Part shown: piece by piece, positions 1 through 7,379 of the stretch
How positions within the stretch are numbered: the stretch's first letter is position 1
Layout: each line of letters starts with the position of its first letter
NCBI RefSeq assembly: GCF_000611645.1
Contig: NW_014013561.1
Location: forward strand, 30,443-48,363
Direction: 5' to 3'
DNA length: 17,921 nt
From: Monoraphidium neglectum
Taxonomy: Eukaryota; Chlorophyta; Chlorophyceae; Sphaeropleales; Selenastraceae
The notes under the pieces: generated by a model
What the model was told of the DNA's origin: nothing
The model's input: the letters and a program-made list of their open reading frames with translations, nothing else
Databases searched by the model: none
Made by a program: the position numbers and the translations under genes

Positions 1-355
1 TGAGTGGAGGGTGCGCACTTGCTCGTCAGCAACAAGCCAAAAACCGAGTGATTTGAGCGTTACAGCAGGGAGTGTCGCCTGTGACCGAGCTGCTTGACCG
101 CTGTGGGGCTCTCCTGCGGTGGTGTTTGCGGGCGCGCTCGGGATTTCAGGAGGCACGGCGGCTGGCTTCAGCTGTGCTGCGGCTGCTGTTCGCATTCCCA
201 GCATGCTGTGCGGCTTGGAGTGGTGGGACGTTTTAGCGACACACATCACACAACACAACAGCATTCGCCTCGCCACGCACCCGACACCGCACAGAGGTTA
301 ACAACGGCCCCCCTCCACCACCACCCAAAACGTCCCGCCACCCACACGACCAACC
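1..355 (+). promoter_or_regulatory. Upstream region / 5' UTR of the small P/Q-rich gene
   Basis: No convincing coding region is seen here. The last 120 bases (about 236-355) are rich in C and A with few G, as in a 5' leader, and run into the ATG at 356 in the favourable context CCAACCATGC. No clear TATA box is visible. The transcription start cannot be placed from sequence alone. Confidence 0.35.
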
Positions 356-946
356 ATGCAGCCCGGCTTCCCGCAGCAGCAGCCGCAGCAGCCGGCGTAC
401 CCGCCCCAGGCATACTACGGCGCCGGCGCACCCCCGCCGCCCCAGGTGCAACGAATCCCATTGCATGCGCCTCGTGGTGCGGCCGCACAACGCCGGCGCC
501 TGCACCGCCGCGCGGCGCTGGCCCGGCTGCTCGTGATCGCGGCCGTTTGCTAAGCAACATTGCTGAGTGTTTGTCCGAGCGGGCTCTCTGGAACTTGGGG
601 CACCCTCCTTGTACATTTGCTTACAGCCATACGCTTGGGGTCATCTTATCCAGCCCAGCCCTCGGCCCCCCCTCTCATCTGAGCATGGTGACAGCTGCTC
701 ATTTCCCCCGTGACTGCACCGCCGCAGGTGCAGCAGCCGTACCACGGCGCATACGCCGGCGGCGCCGCGCCCGGCGCGCCGCCGCCGCTGCCGCAGCAGT
801 TTGCAAATTACGGGGCTCCCCCGGCGGCGCCCAACCCGTTCACTTATCACCAGCAGCAGCAGCAGTACGGCGGCTACCCGGGGCAGCAGCAGCCGCTGCA
901 GCCGCCGTACCCCTACCCGGGGCCAGGGCAGCAGCCGCCGCGCTGA
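356..946 (+). CDS. Small Pro/Gln/Tyr-rich disordered protein, two exons
   Basis: Exon 1 is 356-445 (30 codons) and exon 2 is 728-946 (72 codons plus TGA), giving 102 residues. The 282-nt intron has a CCCAG/GTGCAA donor and a CCGCAG acceptor, and the join is in phase 0. The protein is almost entirely Pro, Gln, Tyr, Gly and Ala, with blocks such as QQQPQQP, QAYYGAG, HQQQQQYGGYPGQQQP and PYPYPGPGQQ. It has no Cys, no membrane segment, no signal peptide and no folded domain that I recognise. Such YG/PQ-rich sequence is typical of prion-like or phase-separating proteins, or of flexible tails. No family could be named. The same low-complexity grammar continues across the splice junction, which supports this frame over a longer frame that reads through the intron. 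It is convergent with the hnRNP-like gene. Confidence 0.65.
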
Positions 947-1560
947 CAGCAAGGGCCGGACGCAAAACTCAACACGCGTGGCGCGAGGCGCAGCCAGGCC
1001 GGCCCCAGCGGCGAGCAGCTGTTTGCGGTGTGCGGCGCGCGCGAACGCCTAGGCGATGCGCTGCCATTGTTGGGGCCAGGGCGGAGACAACACAAGTTGC
1101 CCATGCGCTCGCAGAAGTCCGGCCCTGCGGTCAGTCCTATGCAGGGATCTGCTGTGCGTTGCCAAGGAGTTGGGCAGTTGTGGCCAAGACAAGTCGTCAC
1201 GACCTCGCGCACCCAGAGCGGCCACCCTCATGTAACAGTTCATGTCCTGGAACAGTTTGATGGTTTTCTTTCTGCGCCGCCAGGGTGGCTTTCCCCCGTC
1301 ATCCAAGGCACACGTCACAGCCACAGCTGCGGTGGCCGCGGCTGGCGTTGGCGCGGGCGCCCCGCCTCGCGGCTCGAGGCATACCAGCCTCAGCGGACCC
1401 AGAGCGTGCTGCAAGCCCCCAAGATTGTAATGAGAATTAAAGTGGGTTGCGTTTAGACCAGAGGGACCATTTGTGGAAGAGGTAGGGGGTGGAAGGCCGA
1501 CGGAGAGCAGTGCAATGGTGGTGGTCTTGTCGCCCCACACGCGCAGTCGAGCTGCAGGCG
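947..1560. other. Convergent 3' UTR region
   Basis: This 614-base stretch lies between the stop codons of two convergent genes and holds no supported gene. On the + strand, TGTAA at 1231-1235 or 1426-1430 could end the small P/Q-rich transcript. On the - strand no TGTAA is visible between the hnRNP stop at 1561 and 947, so that transcript's end is unresolved and it may overlap the neighbour. Confidence 0.5.
1231..1235 (+). promoter_or_regulatory. Candidate TGTAA poly(A) signal of the P/Q-rich gene
   Basis: TGTAA, the usual chlorophyte polyadenylation motif, occurs 285 nt after the stop at 946. A second copy at 1426-1430 is an alternative. Confidence 0.4.
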
Positions 1561-2884
1561 TCAGTACGGGGCGTAGCGCTGGCCTCCGCGGTTCCCGCGC
1601 CTCCGGCCGCCTTTCGAGCCGCCTCCACCGCCACCGCCGCCGCCGCCCCCGCCGCCGCCGCCGCCGCCCCCGCCGCCTTGCACAGCGCCGCCATACACGA
1701 CCGCGCCGCCGCCGCCACCGCCGCCATAGCCCGCGGCGCCGCCCTGTGCGACGACGCCACCGCCATAGCCGCCTGCGACGACACCGCCTGCCTGCAGGCC
1801 GCCAAACCCTCCAGCCGCCTGGGCGGCGCCGCCATAGCCGCCGGCCCCGTACACTCCGGGGACGCCGGCTCCGCCACCCATCACAACCGCGCCTCCCTGC
1901 TGCCACTGCTGCTGCTGCTGCTGCTGCGCCAACTGCTGCTGCTGCTGCAGCAACTGCTGCTGTTGCTGCAGCTGCACCAACTGCTGCTGCTGCTGGCCGT
2001 GCCGCACGGGCCCCCCCGCACCGCCGATGGCCACGCCGCCGCCCGCCGCCATTTGCATCCCGGGCATTGTGGCGGGGTTGCCCATCATCATGCCAATCTG
2101 CGAGTGGCGGTTGTCCACATCAGCGCCCGTCCACGTCAGCGCAGGACGACAGAGCGCACGGGGATGGCCCGAAGGGTGGCTTCGGGGGCCAGCAGCAGGG
2201 CGTGGCCTGTGCAAGGGGCAGCAGGCTCAGCATGCCCGCCTGCGGAGCTCAACAGCCTCGTTGGCTTGGCTTCAGACGGGTTAGACGGGCCAAAGAAAAA
2301 AACCCTCTCAACCCAAAAGCGGCTGGGCGCACGCCCTCGGCTCCAATCGCGCGCCACGGCGCCCTGCGCCCCGCACCCACCTGGCCATTCGGAAGCATCA
2401 CCAGAAACCCAGTCATCCCGCCTGCCCCTGCGCCGCCGGCGCCGCCCTGCGCAGCCGCGCCCTGCGCCCCCAGCCCCTGCAGGCCCATGCCATAGCCCGC
2501 CATGCCTTGCGCCGTTGCGGCCGCGCCGGGCGCGCCACCAAAGCCGGCGAGCGGCGGGGGGGCAGGGGGCGCGGGGGGAGCTGGGGGCATGCCCATTCCC
2601 AACCCCATGCCNNNNNNNNNNNNNNNNNNNNNNGCTGGGGGCATGCCCATTCCCAACCCCATGCCGCCGCTGAGCGCGACGCCGCTGGGGGTTCGAATAG
2701 ACCCATAACTGACCCCGCCGCCCCCGCCGCCGCCGCCGCCGCCGCCACGGACGCCGCCGCCCCCGTAGCCGCCCTGCCCTTGCTGCTGCTGCCGCTGCTG
2801 TTGTTGCTGCCGCTGCTGCGCCTGCTGCAGCTGCTGCTGGTATAGTTGCTGCTGCTGGAACTGCCCCTGCTGCTGCTGTTGTCT

Positions 2885-2916
<32 letters not shown>

Positions 2917-2953
2917 GCCCCTGTCCCTGCCCCTGTCCCTGCTGCTGTTGCTG
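1561..2953 (-). other. Gln/Gly-rich prion-like tail of the hnRNP-like protein (exons 11-12)
   Basis: After the third RRM the protein becomes low-complexity. A Gln-rich block follows, encoded by CAG/CAA runs complementary to about 2776-2952, with a GQGQGQ patch. Then come a poly-Gly stretch, a Met/Gly/Pro block (GMGLGMGMPP, duplicated around the N gap) and an Ala/Gly block up to the donor at 2380. Exon 12 adds a second Gln block (about 1905-1995), Gly/Tyr/Val repeats, a run of about 19 Gly (about 1628-1675) and a basic end with GRRRGNRGGQR. Gln/Gly/Tyr-rich tails on RRM proteins commonly drive assembly into RNP granules; that role is inferred here. The trinucleotide runs are likely to vary in length between strains. 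Confidence 0.8.
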
Positions 2954-5094
2954 CTGGTTCGGCGGCTTTGCCATGTGCACATTCAGCTCGCTGCTGCCCA
3001 AAACCGGCTTGGTGTTCACGTAGACATCCGCCGCCCTGAGCGCCGCCGCTCTGTCCCTGCAGTTTGGAATGGCGCCGCGGCCCGGTGCAGTCAGAGCTGG
3101 GCGCACCTCTCGCGGCGGGGCCGGCGCAGCTGGACAAATGAGAGACACAGCTGTCCAGCTGGAATGGATTTTGCTCCGCTGCCAACGCGCGGCCGCTCTG
3201 TCGCAGGGTGTTGGGGCCCTAACAGAAGCTCAAGGGCCACGCGTGGCACAAGCACATCCATGGTGCTGAAATGCATTTATCGGCGGGACCCGCGAACCAG
3301 CGGCTAGAGGCCGCGGCGCTGCAGATTCGCAGGGCAAGGCAAGGCGTCCCACGGGGAAGTGCCGCCAGCGGGAAAGTGCGTCCCACGGGAGCCGGCGAGG
3401 CTAGTAGGGTGTGGGGGCGCGGCCCACCTGTAGTGGACGAAGCAGTAGTCTCTGATGCGGTTGGGGTCGTCCCTCGCAGGCAGGAGGTTCACCTCCTCCA
3501 CCTTTGGGGGGTCACGTCCCGGAGGTTACGTTTTGGGGGTTACGTTTCGATGGTCGTATGCTGGGGGTTGCGTTTCGAGCCCGAATGCTGAGCTCAGAGG
3601 AACCCTGCAGGGTCGTCTGAGGCTGAGGGGTCGGCGACACTCCGCCAGTTGGGCTCCTGGGCTGGCGCGTGACACGCTTTGGGTCTGCTGGAACGCCCAC
3701 AGGCAGCTGCCTCCTGGCACGCGTTTCACGCCGCACGACCCACGACAGGCAAACCCGCATGACGGGCTCAAAAACAGAAGCGCCGAAGGAGGCTGGGGAC
3801 GCGGCACGCGCCAAAGCCGAATGCACTCAGTTGCAAGACGGCAGCAGAGCGGCACGGCAGTGCGGCCGTGACGCGGCGTGGCGGCGCGGCGCACCTCCCC
3901 GTGCTGCGAGAAGATCTCCCGCAGAGCCTCAGCGGTGGCGTCCTGCGGGAGGCCGCCCACATAGACCGCCTTTACGCCAGTGTCGGCCGGCCCCTGCCAG
4001 TCCAGGATTGTTTGAGGATATCCAGGATATTTAGGCAGGATCAACGACGGGGTGATCTCGTGCAGATTGTGCTCTCATCACGTGAAACGTCTCGCAAGGA
4101 GGAAGAGTTGCTCGCCGGAGAGCTGCATACTTCCAAGCAAATTCGGCGGGGGACTCGGGGACACCGACGACGGCTCGGCCCTCGCGCGCGCGTCTCGACG
4201 CCACAAGAGAGAGACGAGCCCTGGCCTTCACGCACGTACTGTCCCAACCCTTCTCGCAGCCGCCGCCGCGGACCGCGAGGCAAGGGCGAGGTGGGGCAAG
4301 GCCCCAAAGTCATGCCCCCAGCCAACCTGCTGCTTGTTCTTCATCTCCGCCCACGACACATTGATCGCCCGGTTGCCCACGCTGCGGAGTTGGGCAATGA
4401 GCAGGTCCACAGATATCAGACTATGCGCATGCAGGTTTGACACACACACACACATGGCCAGGTCAAGAAGTGGCGAGACGTGTCATTGCGCACTAGTCAA
4501 CGCCAATGGAATATGCAACCCCACCAGCAGGCCGCCGCGCCCCCACCTGAACCCCTGCTCCAGCTTCTTGCGTGCCCTGTCAGCGGCCGCGTGGTTGTAG
4601 AACGTGAGGAAGCCAAAGCCGCGGTTCTGGCCGGAGTGCTCCTTATCTGACACCAGGTCCACATCCTCGAGTCCTGAGGCGGGGTTGATGGTTCAGGGTT
4701 GAGGGATCAGGGTTTAGGGGCCGCAGCAAGACCCTCAAGGGGCTGCCCCCGCGAGGGCGTTGGGTACGCAACCTGCACACTCATCATGACGAGCAGGCTC
4801 GAAATTGACTTGGGCTTTGCAGGCAGCCTGCGTTGTTGGATGCTTCAGGTCGCTCTCGCCCGCAGCCTGCCCTGCAGCCGCCCCGCAGGTGCCCTGCTGC
4901 CCGCCCTCGCCCACCCCGCAGCTACCCCGCAGCTGCTCACCGACGACCTCCCGCTCCAGCGCCTGACGCAGCTCCTGGGCCGTTGTGGCCCGCGGCACGT
5001 TGCCGAGGAACAGGCGGTTGTTGCTGGTGCTGAGGGAGGCCTGGGTGCGCGCGCATGCGCATGCATGTGTGTGTTGTGTCAGTGTGTGTTTATG

Positions 5095-5132
<38 letters not shown>

Positions 5133-7379
5133 TGTCACAGAGTGTGTGTGTGTGTGTGTTGTGTCAGAGTGTGTGTGTGTGTGTGTGTGTGTGCGTGTGT
5201 GTGCGTGTGTGCATAATCAGGGAGGAGAGTGTGTTTTAAATGGGCTTGAGCGCATGCATGCACGCATGCCAAATTGTGCATGGGTGCAACCACGCAAGTG
5301 TGAATCTGTTTGTGATTGTGCAGGGGGTGCCGCTGCCTGGAAGCTTGAGGACCCATCATGCTCGCCACAACCACGACAGTCGAACCTGCCACTGCGCGCT
5401 CAGGCGAGGCTGGCAGGTGTCGCCGACACAGACTCCTTCGCCGCACTCGTCCAAATGCGAGGCGCTCCACCTCAATCCCCCCTTCCCCCGGCCTGGCTCA
5501 CGATAAGCTGGCCGGAGGCCCCAAACGTTGCATTGCCCCTGGCCCATGCAAGCCGGCGGCTTGCAGCCTCACAACCCCCCTTCCCCCCCCGCTCACACAC
5601 ACACACACGCACCCGCGTGGCGCGCCCGCCAATGTTGCGGCCATTCAGGCGCTCCACCCCCGCCTCTGCGTCTTCCTTAGAGTAAAAGACCGCAAAGGCA
5701 AACCTGAGACGCGCGGGGAGTATGGGCAGGCGACGTCGGTTGCATTGTGTTCGCGGCTGTGGCAAATGCAAAGCGGTTTTATGGGAGGCTGGTGGGCGAT
5801 GTGGTAGTGGGGCACGAAAAGCCTGGGACACGAGCAGGTGTAAAACATGTTGAGAAGCAGCATGATTGATGATAAGAGCGAGAGCGCTGCAGAGGAGCCC
5901 AGGTCTTGGCGCAGGTGCAGGCTGAAGGATGCGGGAGGAGCCCGCACATGGGGGCGCAGACGGCGGGAGGCGCGCCTCACCCCTTATTTTTGGCCCCGCG
6001 GCTGTCTGAGCCGGCCCTGGGCACACGGACTGAGTGCAGCTGTGGCAGGGGTTCAGACAGGATACAATAGAGTAGGGCGGCACAGGGTGTGATGCATTAC
6101 CATGGATACAGGCCAGGACAGGAAATAAAGGGGCCGGCGCACGTGTAATGGGGTGCCGCAAACAGGGCTGTGGCTATCGCCTGCGCAGGGGCCGAGCGCC
6201 CGGCCCGATTCCTCCAAGAATAGGAGCGCGTTGCATCGAGCCGCCAAGCACCCCGCACGACGCGAGCCATGCGCTCGCCCGCCGTCCCCCTCTTCCAAGG
6301 TTCCCATCAACGCCTGTTGCTCCCGCCTTACAGCCGCGAGCCTACAGCTGCGCAGACCCCTGCCGCCCACAAGAGCGCTTAGTCACCAAACAGCCCTCAT
6401 TCCCGCCTCCCATGCCAGCGCACCTGCAGGCCCGTCACCGCGCCGGCCACGAACTCCCGGATCTGCTCCTCGGTGGTTTCGTGCGGCAGGTTGGCCACAA
6501 ACACCTGCGCGCGCCGGCGGTGACGGCACCAGAGATCGAGCAGGTCCGAACACGCGCGCAACGCGTCGCCGACACCTTCGAGTGTGAGCTGCGGGGAACC
6601 CATCCCACGCGGCGGCCCGCACGCGCCCCGCTCACACCCGCGGCGGCCACAGCCAAGGTGGAACACAAGGCCATGTGCAGCAGAGGCGCGCCGCCTCATG
6701 CGTGACGCAGGGCCCAGGCTCCGTGTAACCCCCAGCGCTGCCGAGCTGTGGCCCCCCCACACACCTCTGTGCCGTGCGGCGGCAAGCTCATTGGGTCGCT
6801 CTCAGTATGGACGCCCCCTGTCAGCGCCACGCCGCCGAACGCGGCGCTCCCAGCCGCGCCGAAGCCGCCGAGGCCGGCGCCGGCGGCGCCCGCGCCCGCG
6901 CTGCCATCGTCGTAGCCGCCGCCGTTGCCGTCACCGCCGTTTGCGGCGGCATCGTATACGCCATCGCCATCGCCGCCGTCGCCGCCACCGCCGTCGTAGC
7001 CGCCACCGCTGCCCCCACCGGCTGCCGCGGCAAAGTCGTAGTCATCGGCGTTGTCGCCGCCTGCACCGCCACCGCCTGCGTCAAAGGCCTGTGCACAAGC
7101 AATTGTGTGAGTGCAACTGGGATGATACGGCAGGGTGTTCAAAGGAGACAAAGTCCCTAGTGCAGCGCACGCTGCAGCGGTTGTTTGTAGTCATCAGCAC
7201 GTTTATCATGCAGATGGATGCCGGCAGACGGGCTCAGGCACTGGCGGGGGCGCTGCGGTGCAAGCTGAATTCCATGACATCCAAGCCCCCAGGCGCCAAG
7301 TTGCGTGCCAGCTGCTCCTGCCTCCCTCCTTACGCACGTCTCCATCGTCGTCCTCCCCATAGTCATACTGGGGTTGCAT
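1561..7379 (-). CDS. hnRNP R/Q (SYNCRIP)-like RNA-binding protein, three RRMs, 12 exons
   Basis: Exons on the - strand: 7379-7338, 7088-6765, 6504-6424, 6039-5981, 5703-5502, 5040-4941, 4673-4547, 4381-4327, 3993-3895, 3501-3428, 3056-2381, 2097-1561. They join in frame to about 791 residues, with GT-AG introns throughout. Order: acidic Gly/Asp-rich N-terminus (1-122), RRM1 (from 123), RRM2 (245-about 325), RRM3 (340-about 417), then a Gln/Gly-rich tail ending SKGGRRRGNRGGQRYAPY. RRM spacing and motifs (NNRLFLGNVP, NRGFGFLTF, INVSWAE, IRDYCFVHY, AKPPN) match the animal SYNCRIP/hnRNP R and plant LIF2 group, which bind RNA in splicing, mRNA stability and translation. The ATG at 7379 is the first in its frame. 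The tail contains a 22-N gap. Exon 5 could instead hide a 45-nt in-frame intron (5612-5568), giving about 776 residues. The specific role in this organism is inferred only from family. Confidence 0.9.
2580..2665. repeat. 22-N assembly gap flanked by identical 32-bp direct copies
   Basis: Positions 2580-2611 and 2634-2665 are the same 32 bases, and 2612-2633 are N. The gap lies in exon 11 of the hnRNP-like gene. This is the pattern of two contig ends that overlap but were scaffolded without merging. Collapsing one copy plus the Ns removes 54 bases, which is 18 codons, so the frame survives. A true tandem repeat remains possible. Confidence 0.85.
2954..3993 (-). other. RRM3 of the hnRNP-like protein (exons 9-11, start)
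   Basis: Exon 9 encodes AVYVGGLPQD (RNP2) and helix 1, EALREIFSQHGE. Exon 10 encodes VEEVNLLPARDD and RNP1 as IRDYCFVHY. The start of exon 11 gives RDRAAALRAAD, a variable loop and the last strand ELNVHMAKPP. The Arg-Asp-Tyr-x-Phe-Val-His RNP1 is the hallmark of the third RRM of the SYNCRIP/hnRNP R group. The AG/G codon split between exons 10 and 11 rebuilds the expected Arg before Asp-Arg-Ala. Confidence 0.9.
3521..3589. repeat. Imperfect 27-28 bp tandem repeat in intron 9
   Basis: A unit beginning GGGGGTTACGTTTCGA (3535-3562) is followed directly by a diverged copy beginning GGGGGTTGCGTTTCGA (3563-3589), both ending ATGCT. A partial copy (GGAGGTTACGTTTTG) precedes them at 3521. It lies 20 bases upstream, in the sense of transcription, of the exon 10 acceptor. 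Confidence 0.6.
4440..4454. repeat. Short CA microsatellite in intron 7
   Basis: A run of seven CA units lies in intron 7 of the hnRNP-like gene, about 60 bases from the exon 8 acceptor. Confidence 0.8.
4684..4718. repeat. Degenerate telomere-type heptamer array in intron 6
   Basis: Five consecutive 7-mers can be read: GTTGATG, GTTCAGG, GTTGAGG, GATCAGG, GTTTAGG. The last is exactly a rotation of the plant/algal telomere unit TTTAGGG. On the transcribed (-) strand the array becomes C-rich with repeated CTGA and CTCAA, ending about 10 bases before the exon 7 acceptor at 4674. It may therefore serve as the pyrimidine tract and branch-point region. Confidence 0.65.
5063..5212. repeat. Long compound TG/CA microsatellite in intron 5
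   Basis: About 150 bases of TG repeat on the + strand (CA in the transcript), including one unbroken run of about 18 units around 5096-5131. It is interrupted by a recurring GTGTCA(CA)GAGTG-type motif. It starts about 20 bases upstream of the exon 6 acceptor (5041) in the transcript sense. The usual pyrimidine tract is absent and replaced by CA and CATGCG sequence. Confidence 0.9.
5502..6504 (-). other. RRM1 of the hnRNP-like protein (exons 3-5)
   Basis: RNP2 is VFVANL (residues 123-128, exon 3). Exon 4 is only 59 nt and supplies the loop and the start of RNP1. RNP1 is completed across the exon 4/5 junction as KG/FAFAVF (168-175), a glycine codon being split GG/G by the intron. Helix 2 is EDAEAGVERLNGRNIGGR. 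This split-codon reconstruction is strong evidence for the small exon. The last strand and linker are uncertain because a GT repeat and a G-rich run lie in the middle of exon 5. Confidence 0.82.
5594..5608. repeat. Short GT repeat inside or bordering exon 5
   Basis: Read on the - strand this is a GTGTGT run just after codons for GGRATR. The frame stays open across it (encoding Val-Cys-Val-Cys), but GT/GTGAG sequences here could also be a donor. See the finding on the alternative 45-nt intron. Confidence 0.75.
6765..7379 (-). other. Exons 1-2: acidic, Gly/Asp-rich N-terminus of the hnRNP-like protein
   Basis: Exon 1 (7379-7338) encodes 14 residues, MQPQYDYGEDDDGD, and is followed by the strong donor GTGCGTAAG. 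Exon 2 (7088-6765) encodes 108 residues of Gly, Asp, Ala and Tyr repeats such as DDYDFAAAAGGG and YDGGGGDGGDGDG, ending ...LPPHGTE before a GTGTGT donor. SYNCRIP/hnRNP R proteins also have an acidic N-terminal region, but it is a folded helical domain there. Here the sequence is low-complexity and probably disordered. Confidence 0.7.

Larger units (their letters stand above)
4327..5040 (-). other. RRM2 of the hnRNP-like protein (exons 6-8)
   Basis: Exon 6 gives RNP2 in NNRLFLGNVP and helix 1 (ATTAQELRQALEREVV). Exon 7 gives EDVDLVSDKE, RNP1 as RGFGFLTF and helix 2 (NHAAADRARKKLEQGF). Exon 8 gives the last strand, AINVSWAEMKNKQQ. Split codons (G/GA and AG/C) restore the frame at both junctions. 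The NHAAADRARKKL and VSWAE signatures are those of the second RRM in SYNCRIP/hnRNP R. Confidence 0.9.

Noticed and set aside
94..1260. A 388-codon + strand open frame covering the small P/Q-rich gene
   Set aside because: It reads the GC-rich exons out of frame and runs through the intron, has no ATG at its start, and its composition is the usual Ala/Arg/Pro shadow. The other frame has a good ATG context, splice sites and a consistent repeat grammar.
1473..2673. Long + strand frames with poly-Leu and poly-Ala
   Set aside because: They are antisense reflections of the CAG and GGC runs coding poly-Gln and poly-Gly in the hnRNP-like tail.
2684..2705. GGTTCGAAT resembling a tRNA T-loop
   Set aside because: No cloverleaf can be built around it, and it lies in coding sequence of exon 11.
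2846..3307. Leu-rich + strand frame that could look like a membrane protein
   Set aside because: The Leu runs are the complement of the poly-Gln codons in exon 11; the - strand frame is fixed by RRM3.
5063..5212. Z-DNA or CRISPR-like array
   Set aside because: It is a simple TG/CA microsatellite with irregular interruptions; there are no equal-length spacers.
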